Shown here piece after piece: positions 52,767 through 61,132 of a DNA stretch of 64,000 nucleotides. The DNA lies in assembly GCF_002899945.2 (NCBI RefSeq), contig NZ_PPEG02000002.1, positions 124,001 through 188,000 of the forward strand, written 5' to 3'. The position numbers were made by a program, and so were the translations under genes. This DNA is from Chryseobacterium viscerum (GTDB lineage: Bacteria; Bacteroidota; Bacteroidia; Flavobacteriales; Weeksellaceae). The notes under the pieces were generated by a model. It did no database searches, was not told the origin of the DNA, and saw nothing but the letters and a program-made list of their open reading frames with translations. Numbering within the stretch: the stretch's first letter is position 1; the number at the start of each line of letters is the position of its first letter.

Positions 52767-54532
52767 ATCTTGCAGAGGCAATTATCCTTAAAAATGTAGA
52801 AAAACATCCTATAAAAGCGGCCATCGGATTTAAAAAGAAAGATGCAGCCTGGAAAGAGCTGAGCTGGCAAAAATTCAGTGAGATTATTTTTAAAACCGCC
52901 AACTCCTTAAAAGAAGCTGGTGTTCAGGAAAATGACAGAGTTGCTATTTATTCAGATAATTCATCCGAATGGATGATCGTGGACCTTGCTTCAATGGCTA
53001 TTGGTGCTGTTACAGTTCCTATTTATTCGACCAATAATGCTGAGCAGGCAGAACATATCATCAACGATTCCGGAGCTAAAGTTGTTTTAGTGGGCAACCA
53101 GCTGCAGTATGATGCTTGTTTAGAATTTTTACATAAAGAAGAAAATAATCTGGAAACAATTATTGTTTCTAAAAAAGCAGTGTGGATCAAGAAGGAATTC
53201 AATAGTTTTTATCTTGAAGACTTTATTGCAAAAGCTTCACTAGAGCTGGAGTTCTGTAAGAAAGAAAATGATGATACTGCCACATTGATCTATACTTCCG
53301 GAACCACCGGAATTCCAAAAGGGGTAATGCTTACCCATGGAAATTTCATTAAAGCATTCGATTCTCACTTTGAATTTTTTAAGTTTAAAAACTTTGAAGA
53401 AGAGCTTTCACTGGCATTCTTACCCTTAAGTCATGTTTTTGAAAGAAGCTGGAGTTTACTGTGTTTATACGGAGGTGCCCGAGTTTATTTTCTGGAAGAT
53501 CCTAAAAATATAGCTAAAGCATTGGAGGAAGTAAAGCCTACTGCAATGTGTGCGGTACCGAGATTTTTTCAGAAAGTATATGCAGGAGTCCTGGAAAAAG
53601 CAGAAGAAGGTTCATCATTGAAGAAAAAAATCTTTGACTGGGCGCTTAAAACCGGATGGGAAACTGCTGAATTGAAAAGAAATGAAAAACCGATTCCTTT
53701 TGTATTGAAACTTAAAGAATCTGTCGCAGATATGCTGGTTTTCAGTAAAATTAAAGAAAAAATGGGCGGAAGACTTTGGTTTTTACCATGTGGTGGTGCT
53801 TCTCTGTCACCGGAAGTTACCCGTTTCTTTGATTCAGTGGGAATTCACGTGACTGTTGGTTATGGATTAACAGAAACTACCGCAACATTGACTCTTTTCC
53901 CTTTAACTCATTTTGAACATGGTACAAGCGGAAAACCTTTGCCGGGAGTAGAAATGCGTATCGGAGAAAGTGATGAGATCCAGGCGAGAGGTAACGGGAT
54001 CATGAAAGGATATTATAACAAGCCTGAAGAAACCCAGAAAGTGTTCACGGAAGATGGATGGTTCAAAACCGGTGATGCAGGAAAATTTGATGATAAAGGA
54101 AACCTGATCATTACAGACAGAATCAAAGATCTGATGAAGACTTCCAATGGGAAATATATCGCTCCGCAACAGATTGAAAACCTTTTGACCAACAACAATT
54201 TTATCCAGCAGATCATGCTGATTGCGGAAGGTAGGCAGTTTGTTTCAGCGTTAATTGTTCCTAATTTTGAATTTTTACAGGATTATATCAAGAAAAATAA
54301 TATTCCCTTTACCAACTGGGAAGATGCTGTGAAAAATGAGAAGGTAATCAACCTTTACAAAGAAAAGATTAAAGAATTACAGAGCCACCTGGCAGACTAT
54401 GAGAAAGTGAAGAAGTTCACTTTGATGCCTGCAGAATTTGATATCAATACAGGAGAAATCACTCCTACATTGAAGGTCAAAAGAAATGTGGTGATCAAAA
54501 AATATGCAGACATTATAGAGAAGATGTATTAA
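52763..54532 (+). CDS. Long-chain fatty acid--CoA ligase (AMP-dependent synthetase)
   Basis: 589 residues. AMP-binding signature LIYTSGTTGIPKGVMLTHGN (about 171-190), GYGLTETTATLT, and C-terminal TGDAGKFDDKGNLIITDRIKDL with the catalytic Lys in KYIAPQQIE. Size and motifs fit FadD15/FAA-type ligases. Forms acyl-CoA from free fatty acids. Overlaps the epimerase and is followed by mvaD 21 bp later. Confidence 0.9.
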   Translation: MNLAEAIILKNVEKHPIKAAIGFKKKDAAWKELSWQKFSEIIFKTANSLKEAGVQENDRVAIYSDNSSEWMIVDLASMAIGAVTVPIYSTNNAEQAEHIINDSGAKVVLVGNQLQYDACLEFLHKEENNLETIIVSKKAVWIKKEFNSFYLEDFIAKASLELEFCKKENDDTATLIYTSGTTGIPKGVMLTHGNFIKAFDSHFEFFKFKNFEEELSLAFLPLSHVFERSWSLLCLYGGARVYFLEDPKNIAKALEEVKPTAMCAVPRFFQKVYAGVLEKAEEGSSLKKKIFDWALKTGWETAELKRNEKPIPFVLKLKESVADMLVFSKIKEKMGGRLWFLPCGGASLSPEVTRFFDSVGIHVTVGYGLTETTATLTLFPLTHFEHGTSGKPLPGVEMRIGESDEIQARGNGIMKGYYNKPEETQKVFTEDGWFKTGDAGKFDDKGNLIITDRIKDLMKTSNGKYIAPQQIENLLTNNNFIQQIMLIAEGRQFVSALIVPNFEFLQDYIKKNNIPFTNWEDAVKNEKVINLYKEKIKELQSHLADYEKVKKFTLMPAEFDINTGEITPTLKVKRNVVIKKYADIIEKMY

Positions 54533-54553
54533 ATAATACACTTAAATTAAACG

Positions 54554-55612
54554 ATGACGACACAAGAATTTATAGGAAAAGAAAATTTCAGCATTCATAC
54601 ACAAACGGTTTCAGAAAGCTGTCCGTCTAATATTGCTCTGATTAAATACTGGGGAAAATATGACAATCAGATTCCTGCCAATCCGAGTATCAGCTATACT
54701 CTAAACCACTGTAAAACCAATACTTCAATGGAGTTTATAGCGGGTGAGCCTTTTTCAGTACAGACTTTTCTGGCTGGAAATGAAGAAGTGAAGTTTGCTG
54801 AAAAAATTGAGAAATATTTCAAAAATATAGAACAATACCTTCCCTGGATTTTAAAAGGAAGATATAGTATCAGAACAGAAAATACATTTCCACATAGCTC
54901 AGGGATTGCGAGCTCGGCTTCAGGATTTGGAGCGATTGCACAATGTCTGATGGCATTGGATGCTTCATTTACAGAGAAAATGTCTGAGGAAGAATCTTTG
55001 AGAAAAGCTTCATTTTTAGCAAGACTTGGAAGTGGAAGTGCATGCCGAAGTTTATACAACGGACTTGTTGTCTGGGGAAAAACTGATGACGTAGAAGGAA
55101 GCTCTGATCTATTTGGAGTACAATATCCGGATACAGAAATTCATGAAGTATTTAAAAACTTTAATGACTGGGTGTTGTTAATTCATGAAGGACAAAAAAG
55201 TGTTTCGTCAACGGTAGGACACGGTTTGATGAATACCAACCCTTACGCAGAAAGGAGATTTCAGGAAGCAAGGGAAAACTTTGTTCCCATGAAAGAGATC
55301 CTGAAAATAGGAGACATGGAACGTTTTATCAAATTGGTAGAGCATGAGGCGCTTACATTGCATGCGATGATGATGATGAGTGATCCAGCGTTTATCCTGA
55401 TGAAAACAGGAACCCTGGAAGTCATCAACAAAATCTGGGATTTTAGAAGAGAAACAGGACTTTCATTATTCTTTACCCTGGATGCAGGAGCCAATGTTCA
55501 CCTTCTGTTTCCAAGCAATGATTCTGAAGAACAGATCAAAACCTTCATTGAAGCTGAATTATTACAGCATACACAGAAGAATGGAGTAGTGAAGGATGTG
55601 ATGAAATTCTAG
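54554..55612 (+). CDS. mvaD: Diphosphomevalonate decarboxylase
   Basis: 352 residues, GHMP kinase fold. Makes isopentenyl diphosphate from mevalonate 5-diphosphate. N-terminal CPSNIALIKYWGKYD, ATP-binding PHSSGIASSASGFGAIA and catalytic Asp region SLFFTLDAGANVHLLFP are characteristic. Bacteroidota such as this group often use the mevalonate route. It is 21 bp downstream of the acyl-CoA ligase and 1 bp before a small peptide gene. Confidence 0.95.
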   Translation: MTTQEFIGKENFSIHTQTVSESCPSNIALIKYWGKYDNQIPANPSISYTLNHCKTNTSMEFIAGEPFSVQTFLAGNEEVKFAEKIEKYFKNIEQYLPWILKGRYSIRTENTFPHSSGIASSASGFGAIAQCLMALDASFTEKMSEEESLRKASFLARLGSGSACRSLYNGLVVWGKTDDVEGSSDLFGVQYPDTEIHEVFKNFNDWVLLIHEGQKSVSSTVGHGLMNTNPYAERRFQEARENFVPMKEILKIGDMERFIKLVEHEALTLHAMMMMSDPAFILMKTGTLEVINKIWDFRRETGLSLFFTLDAGANVHLLFPSNDSEEQIKTFIEAELLQHTQKNGVVKDVMKF

Positions 55613-55613
55613 T

Positions 55614-55757
55614 ATGAAAAAGAAGAAAATTTATATCCTCATTGCCATTGCCATTGCTTTATTACTCATGTTTTTTACCGAATATGAGGTAGGGACAGAA
55701 ACAGGCAGCTGGGGCAGAAATAGAACTATTAATTGGGGATGGAACTTCGGATTTTGA
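55614..55757 (+). CDS. Small membrane peptide, 47 aa
   Basis: Starts one base after the mvaD stop, so it is translationally coupled. Sequence plan: MKKKKIYILIAIAIALLLMFF (one membrane helix), then an extracellular segment EYEVGTETGSWG and a Trp/Gly/Asn-rich end NWGWNFGF. Too small for the usual ORF cut-off. No family recognised; the C terminus may be a membrane-surface tail. Confidence 0.65.
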   Translation: MKKKKIYILIAIAIALLLMFFTEYEVGTETGSWGRNRTINWGWNFGF

Positions 55758-55770
55758 TAAAAATAATAAT

Positions 55771-55804
55771 ATTCAATAGGAGTGGGCTTTAGCCCACTTT
55801 TTTA
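55771..55804. terminator. Bidirectional terminator/palindrome of the GGCTTTAGCC family
   Basis: AGTGGGCT / AGCCCACT stem with TT loop and T-run; it terminates the mvaD operon and, on the other strand, the following gene. Left flank ATTCAATAGG is shared with 28207 and 60912. Confidence 0.8.
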
Positions 55805-56884
55805 ATCCTCAGTAACAACAGTTTCCCGATCTCCATCTTCTTTCTTTCCTTCCTCGATCATCATTTCAGCTTCTGCTTTTTCTTTGGAAGTTGCTGTTTC
55901 TATCAGCTCCTCCTGTTCATCATTATGATGGTCAATAAAAAACTCGCAGTATACCGGAAGGTGATCTGAACCAAAATTCTCCAAGGTCTTCAGCTGTTTA
56001 ATAAAAATATCTTCACTGTGAAACATCAGATCGATAGGAAACCTTAAAAGACGGTATTTTGCATGAAAGGTAGAAACGAAAGAATGCCCGATTCGCGGAT
56101 CTATCAGATGACTTGTTTTTCTGAAAAGTATCGACGATCTTGACCAGGCAACGTTATTGAAGTCTCCTACTACAATGACTGGTTTTTTGATATCCTTTAC
56201 ACATTTAGCTGTGCTTAAAAGATCGCCATCTCTTTCCTTTGATGTTTCCTCTTCTGTAGGACTTGGCGGTGGTGGGTGAACTCCGAAGAAAACAAAAGAA
56301 AAGCCATCAGCTGTTTTCATATGTACCTCAATACTCGGAATATCATCAGCTACGAAATAATGAGTCTTTGCTTCTTTAATTTCAATCCTGGAATAGAAAT
56401 GCATCCCGTAGGTGTTTTCAAGGGTCACCTTATGTTGGTAACCATATTCTTTTTCTAAAGGTCTCATTGCTTTTTCCCAGTCTCCGTTGCTTTCCATAGT
56501 CATGAAAAAGTCCGGGTTATACTTTTCAATAAGTTTATAAAACCTATCATATTCCTTATTGAACTGATAGACATTAGCTGAAATGAAATGAAGCTTTCCA
56601 GAGGACTTGGTGTGCTGTTTGTATTTTTTTACAGGATAAAGAGGGGTATATCTGATGAGGGTTTGGCTATGATAAACAAATAGCACAAGTAAAACCCCCT
56701 GATAATACCATACATATTCTATAGGATCAATGATGAGTCCTAATAGAAAAGTGAAAAAGATAAGATAAGCGACCTGTATCTTAGCAAATTCAGGAACCCG
56801 GAATATCCAGTGAGAGTGCTGAATTTTTGGAAGGATAGTCAAGACCAGTAAAAGTATGGCCAGAACCAGATAAATAATCCACAT
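55802..56884 (-). CDS. Endonuclease/exonuclease/phosphatase family membrane protein
   Basis: 360 residues. Three N-terminal hydrophobic segments (about 1-20, 35-52, 62-75) anchor the protein; the EEP domain (about 95-330) has FISANVYQFN, PDFFMTMESNG, VVVGDFNNVAWSRS and FGSDHLPVYCEF with the catalytic Asp/Asn/His set. The C-terminal 40 residues are Glu/Lys-rich. Cleaves a phosphodiester or phosphomonoester outside the membrane; substrate unknown. Confidence 0.82.
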   Translation of the reverse strand: MWIIYLVLAILLLVLTILPKIQHSHWIFRVPEFAKIQVAYLIFFTFLLGLIIDPIEYVWYYQGVLLVLFVYHSQTLIRYTPLYPVKKYKQHTKSSGKLHFISANVYQFNKEYDRFYKLIEKYNPDFFMTMESNGDWEKAMRPLEKEYGYQHKVTLENTYGMHFYSRIEIKEAKTHYFVADDIPSIEVHMKTADGFSFVFFGVHPPPPSPTEEETSKERDGDLLSTAKCVKDIKKPVIVVGDFNNVAWSRSSILFRKTSHLIDPRIGHSFVSTFHAKYRLLRFPIDLMFHSEDIFIKQLKTLENFGSDHLPVYCEFFIDHHNDEQEELIETATSKEKAEAEMMIEEGKKEDGDRETVVTED

Positions 56885-56994
56885 ATGAAAATTCTTTGGC
56901 TGAAATAATTTTGGTACAATTTAAGGAAAATCAATTGTAGAATCCATTCATTAATTTAAATTTTGCTTACTTTTATTTATATAAATCATATTCT

Positions 56995-57435
56995 ATGAAT
57001 AAAATTATGGCACTGCTTCTGCTGGTCAGTATTTCAGCTTTCGGTCAGCAAAATAAGGATATTGAAAAACCCATCCGTAACCTATTCCTTGGCATGAAAA
57101 ATGCAGATTCTGAGCTGGTAAAATCTGCCTTTGCAGAAAATGCAGTTCTTCAGACTATTACCAAAGAAGGTACTGTAAAAAGTGACAGCATACAGGATTT
57201 CATTGCTTCAGTTTCTAAATTTCCGAAAGGAGATCTGGATGAAAGAATTACTGTAGAAGCAATTCATACAGACGGTAACCTGGCAAGTGTGTTTACCCCT
57301 TATTCTTTTTATTTAAAAGGAAAGCTGTCTCATTGTGGAGCAAATAGTTTTCAGTTGGTGAAGCAGAATAATGAATGGAAAATTCAATATATTATTGACA
57401 CGAGAAGAAAGGATAATTGTAAGGAAATTAAATAA
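56995..57435 (+). CDS. NTF2-like (SnoaL-type) secreted protein
   Basis: 146 residues with signal peptide MNKIMALLLLVSISAFGQ. The mature domain (about 22-140) has IRNLFLGMKNADSELVKSAFAE and GANSFQLVKQNNEWKIQYI, a SnoaL/NTF2-like fold widespread in Bacteroidota. Function unknown. Confidence 0.8.
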   Translation: MNKIMALLLLVSISAFGQQNKDIEKPIRNLFLGMKNADSELVKSAFAENAVLQTITKEGTVKSDSIQDFIASVSKFPKGDLDERITVEAIHTDGNLASVFTPYSFYLKGKLSHCGANSFQLVKQNNEWKIQYIIDTRRKDNCKEIK

Positions 57436-57458
57436 TAAAATTAAACAAGAAGGAGACA

Positions 57459-57836
57459 ATGAAAATTCATCATATTGCAATCATCTGTTCAGATTATGAA
57501 GTTTCAAAGAAATTTTATACAGAAATTTTAGATTTGAATATCATTCGGGAAGTTTACCGTGAAGAAAGACAATCTTATAAGCTTGATCTGGCCATAGGAG
57601 ATCATTATGTCATAGAACTATTTTCTTTTCCTGATCCAGGTCAGCGTCCGTCACGTCCGGAAGCATGCGGTTTAAGACATCTTGCCTTCTCTGTTGACAA
57701 TGTTACAGAAAAACGAAATGAACTGATCGGAAAGGGGCTGAGCTGTGAAGAAATCCGCATAGACGAATTCACCGGAAAAGAATTTTTCTTTACTCAGGAT
57801 CCGGACCAATTGCCGTTGGAGTTTTATGAAATGTAA
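57459..57836 (+). CDS. VOC family glyoxalase-like protein (YaeR/SMU1112c type)
   Basis: 125 residues in two beta-alpha-beta-beta-beta modules. Metal ligands: H4 or H5 (KIHHIAI), Glu (VIELFSF), His (LRHLAFSV) and Glu in PLEFYEM near the C terminus. Matches the YaeR-like glyoxalase I-related group. It follows the NTF2-like gene by 23 bp. Substrate unknown. Confidence 0.9.
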   Translation: MKIHHIAIICSDYEVSKKFYTEILDLNIIREVYREERQSYKLDLAIGDHYVIELFSFPDPGQRPSRPEACGLRHLAFSVDNVTEKRNELIGKGLSCEEIRIDEFTGKEFFFTQDPDQLPLEFYEM

Positions 57837-57839
57837 AAA

Positions 57840-58223
57840 TTAGTGGGCGTAGCCTGCAAAGAAACTCACGGCCATAATTGCTAAAACAATAGAAGAAATG
57901 ACTACATATACGTAGTCTTTTTCTTTTAAATAGCCTATTAAAGCGAAAACAATCCTCATTAAAGGTGTAAAGATTAATAGAAGGATCCCCAGTTGAATAA
58001 TAGCCATACCTTCCCCTTTACACAGGGAATTCCAGAAATGACTCCATACTTTCTCTGAAGAAGTACCTACCACAAGACTGGTATATTTTTCAGGCATTTT
58101 AAACCCCTCAAAAAATAACTTGATAAAACCAATCAGGGAGGTTGCCACAGACAGAATAACACCCAGTCTAAGAAGATTTCCTACGGAGCGGTTAAGATCT
58201 ACATCTGTAAAATTCTTTTTCAT
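57840..58223 (-). CDS. DUF1634 family membrane protein
   Basis: 127 residues with three hydrophobic segments (about 12-32, 70-90, 102-122). Overlaps the TSUP permease stop by 1 bp (shared base 58223). DUF1634 proteins nearly always accompany TauE/SafE-family permeases and probably form part of the same transport unit. Confidence 0.85.
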   Translation of the reverse strand: MKKNFTDVDLNRSVGNLLRLGVILSVATSLIGFIKLFFEGFKMPEKYTSLVVGTSSEKVWSHFWNSLCKGEGMAIIQLGILLLIFTPLMRIVFALIGYLKEKDYVYVVISSIVLAIMAVSFFAGYAH

Positions 58224-59053
58224 TATCTGAAGCTTTTGTTGATACCGTTATACATCATATAAACCGAAAGAATGGTGATAACAATGGCAAAAAATACTTT
58301 TAATTTTTTGGTCTTTGATACCATCAGCGTTTTTGAACCGATAAAACTTCCGATTACAACTCCAATCAATACCGGAGCTACAATGACCGGAATAATTTCT
58401 CCTCTCTGGAAATAGATCAGTGCACTGGCTACAGCCGTTACTCCAATCATGAAGTTACTTGTTGTGGTAGAAACCTTGAAAGGCAGTTTCATCATATTGT
58501 CCATTGCCAGTACTTTCAATGCTCCGGAACCTATTCCTAAAAGTCCGGACATGGCACCTGCGAACATCATCATCAAAAATCCTGGAACAGTATTTCTTGC
58601 AGAATAGCTTTTTAATACTCCTTTATCTGGGAATGTTCCGTACAATTTCAGTTTTTCTTCCAGACTTCCTTTGATCAGAGGTTCCTGGTGATCAGGCTTT
58701 CCTTTAAGATTCAAAATAACCGTAAGAAGAAGGATACTTGCAAAAATAATTCCGATGGTATTCGGGTTAAGCATTCCTGAAACCAGAGCACCCGCAATAG
58801 CACCCGCTGTGGTGGCTATTTCGAGAAACATACCGATTCTCATATTGGTAAAACCTTCTTTGACGAAAGCTACAGCCGCACCAGAAGAGGTACCAATCAC
58901 CGAGATGAGTGAAGCACCGATAGCATAATGCATTGGAACGCCAAAGCCCAGCGTTAATAAAGGAATGATAATGACTCCTCCTCCTAAACCCGTAAGTGAA
59001 CCTAAAAGACCAGCGGAAATTGCGCCAAGGAAGAGTATGATGATTTCTGACAT
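58223..59053 (-). CDS. Sulfite exporter TauE/SafE family permease
   Basis: 276 residues with eight hydrophobic segments arranged as two repeats; GLGGGVIIIPLL near residue 20 and GIGSGALKVLAMD near 165 are the duplicated TauE/SafE motifs. It moves sulfite, sulfonates or related anions. Paired with the DUF1634 gene in one transcript. Confidence 0.9.
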   Translation of the reverse strand: MSEIIILFLGAISAGLLGSLTGLGGGVIIIPLLTLGFGVPMHYAIGASLISVIGTSSGAAVAFVKEGFTNMRIGMFLEIATTAGAIAGALVSGMLNPNTIGIIFASILLLTVILNLKGKPDHQEPLIKGSLEEKLKLYGTFPDKGVLKSYSARNTVPGFLMMMFAGAMSGLLGIGSGALKVLAMDNMMKLPFKVSTTTSNFMIGVTAVASALIYFQRGEIIPVIVAPVLIGVVIGSFIGSKTLMVSKTKKLKVFFAIVITILSVYMMYNGINKSFR

Positions 59054-59102
59054 ACTACAAATAATGTTACAAATATAAAATTATTGTAGTAGTCTGCCAA
59101 AC

Positions 59103-59133
59103 ATTTGAAAAAGATAAATTTAACGTATTTTTG
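59103..59133 (+). promoter_or_regulatory. Consensus promoter of the DUF1543 gene
   Basis: TTTG at 59103-59106, 19-base spacer, TATTTTTG at 59126-59133, 5 nt before the ATG at 59139; exact consensus and leaderless geometry. Confidence 0.85.
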
Positions 59134-59138
59134 CATGC

Positions 59139-59702
59139 ATGAAAAACAGAATGAAATTATTTTATGTAATCCTTGGGGCTACCCCTAAAGGAAGAAACAT
59201 TGAGCAGCACGATGTTTTCTTCGGAATAGCAGAGAATCTTAAAGATCTTGTTCCGGATATGAAGGAGTTTTGGAAGGAAGCAGAAGGGAAAATTCATGTA
59301 GACTGTCATCAGGAAGTAAAATTCGCCGACGGATATGAAGTGGAGATTGTAGAAAAAGGAGAAAATTCTTCTGAAGATCAACTTTTTTTTCTCAATCTGG
59401 GAGGGTATAAGCCCGGTTTTTTTGAAGAATTTCATGAGCAGCATTTGATGGTGGGGCTGTCTATGGGAGAAATTGTAAAAAGAGCAAGAGGTACCGAGTT
59501 TTATCAGACCATGGGATTTGAAGGAGCGGTAAGTCATATTGATGATAAACATGGAGTAGACATTGATGATATTTTCAATGTGAGTGATATTCTTCCGGTA
59601 CATATGAAAGAAAAATATTCTATCGTTCTTAAAAAATCTGATGCAGAAAACCAGGAGAATCCAATGGGGCTTGGTTATTTAAAAATCGATAAAATTCAAT
59701 AA
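59139..59702 (+). CDS. DUF1543 protein
   Basis: 187 residues with no signal peptide. Conserved-looking blocks: LFYVILGATPKGRNIEQHDVFFG, LFFLNLGGYKPGFFEEFHEQHL and HIDDKHGVDIDDIFNV. Function of DUF1543 is unknown. ATG at 59139 fits the promoter geometry best; an alternative start at 59151 would drop four residues. It is 24 bp upstream of purK. Confidence 0.85.
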   Translation: MKNRMKLFYVILGATPKGRNIEQHDVFFGIAENLKDLVPDMKEFWKEAEGKIHVDCHQEVKFADGYEVEIVEKGENSSEDQLFFLNLGGYKPGFFEEFHEQHLMVGLSMGEIVKRARGTEFYQTMGFEGAVSHIDDKHGVDIDDIFNVSDILPVHMKEKYSIVLKKSDAENQENPMGLGYLKIDKIQ

Positions 59703-59726
59703 GGATAAATCTAATAAAAATAAAAA

Positions 59727-60839
59727 ATGAAAATAGGAATTCTGGGTGGCGGACAGCTGGGAAGAATGCTGATACAAAGTGCACTGAAGTATGATGATGA
59801 GTTTTATACTCTGGATCCGGCTTCTGATGCACCATGTCATAATATCTCGTATTTTACACAGGGAAATTTTAATGATTATGAAACGGTTTTGAATTTCGGA
59901 AAAGATAAAGATGTCGTAACTATTGAAATAGAACACGTAAATGCTGAAGCATTGGCAGAACTTGAAAAACAAGGAATAAGAGTGGTTCCTAATGCCAATA
60001 TCATCAAAACGATCCAGCAAAAAATCCTTCAGAAAGAATTTTATAAAACTCATGATATCCCAAGCCCTGAATTTCAGGTGGTATGGAACAGTGATGAGAA
60101 AATTATCATGCCGTTGCCGTTCGTTCAGAAAATGAATACAGGAGGTTATGACGGGAAAGGAGTACAGGTGATCAAAACAGAAGAAGATTATCAGCATATA
60201 TGGACAGAAGCTTCAGTAATTGAAAGTTTGGTCGATATTGATAAGGAGCTCTCCGTCATTGTAGCGAGAAATGAAAAAGGAGAAACCAATATTTTCCCAC
60301 TAACGGAAATGGTTGCCGATCCAAAACTGAATCTTTTGGACTTCAATGTATGCCCGGTTCTTCTGACAGAAGATGTTCAGGGGCAGATTGATTCTATTAC
60401 AGAGAAATTCTTGAATGCAGTGAATTCTCCGGGACTATTCGCCATCGAATTATTCCTTGATAAAGAAGGAAAAATATGGGTGAATGAGACCGCTCCAAGA
60501 CTTCACAATTCTGGACACCAAAGCCAGGAAGGAAATACCAATTCACAGTTTGAACAAATGTACCGTGTGGTAAAAAACCTACCTTTAGCAGATACCGATG
60601 CCATCACATACAGCGGAATGCTGAATCTGGTAGGAGCAGAAGGATACGAAGGAAAAGTAGTCTATGAAGGAATGGAAGATGTCCTTAAGTTACCTGAAAC
60701 TTATATCCATTTGTACGGAAAGACAGAAACCAAGCCAGGAAGGAAAATGGGACATATCAACGTCCTTGCAGATTCCAGAGAAGAGCTGATGGAAAAGCTT
60801 GTACAGGTGAAAGGAATGGTGAGAGTGATTGCTGAGTAA
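59727..60839 (+). CDS. purK: 5-(Carboxyamino)imidazole ribonucleotide synthase
   Basis: 370-residue ATP-grasp enzyme of purine biosynthesis, making N5-CAIR from AIR, bicarbonate and ATP. N-terminal GILGGGQLGRM nucleotide fold, PFVQKMNTGGYDGKGV grasp loop, AIELFLDKEGKIWVNETAPRLHNSGH metal/catalytic block, all diagnostic. The minus-strand ORF over it is a shadow. Followed by a strong terminator. Confidence 0.97.
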   Translation: MKIGILGGGQLGRMLIQSALKYDDEFYTLDPASDAPCHNISYFTQGNFNDYETVLNFGKDKDVVTIEIEHVNAEALAELEKQGIRVVPNANIIKTIQQKILQKEFYKTHDIPSPEFQVVWNSDEKIIMPLPFVQKMNTGGYDGKGVQVIKTEEDYQHIWTEASVIESLVDIDKELSVIVARNEKGETNIFPLTEMVADPKLNLLDFNVCPVLLTEDVQGQIDSITEKFLNAVNSPGLFAIELFLDKEGKIWVNETAPRLHNSGHQSQEGNTNSQFEQMYRVVKNLPLADTDAITYSGMLNLVGAEGYEGKVVYEGMEDVLKLPETYIHLYGKTETKPGRKMGHINVLADSREELMEKLVQVKGMVRVIAE

Positions 60840-60856
60840 TATCAGGTTAAAATAAA

Positions 60857-60896
60857 TAAAAGGGAGCTGTTTTATATTTAAAAACAGCTCCTTTTA
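60857..60896 (+). terminator. Terminator of purK
   Basis: Stem AAAAGGGAGCTGTTTT / AAAACAGCTCCTTTT with A/T loop and T-rich tail. Confidence 0.88.
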
Positions 60897-60911
60897 TTTT
60901 GTTATATCATT

Positions 60912-61050
60912 ATTCAAAAGGAATGGGCTTTAGCCCGTTTACCAATGATTATAGATTCAAGTGGCTTTAGCCAAAACTTTATTTTAGGTTTCGGCTAAAG
61001 CCAAATGTATGCATGTTGTTTATATCGGGCTAAAGCCCGATCCTATTGAT
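60912..61050. repeat. Composite GGCTTTAGCC-family repeat block
   Basis: Left unit ATTCAAAAGGAATGGGCTTTAGCCCG (60912-60937) and right unit GGGCTAAAGCCCGATCCTATTG (61027-61048) are inverted copies. Between them GTGGCTTTAGCC (60961-60972) and GGCTAAAGCC (60994-61003) make a further inverted pair. No ORF. Same family as the palindromes at 28207 and 55771. Confidence 0.75.
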
Positions 61051-61132
61051 GACTCAATTGTCTGATAATGTAAGAAAAGTGATTATTCGCTCATAGGTAA
61101 CCTCCATCATCTCTCTTCCAGCTCCCATTCTT

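Noticed and set aside
59679-60197. Long minus-strand ORF opposite purK
   Set aside because: Shadow of the purK coding sequence with Phe/Ile/His-rich improbable composition.
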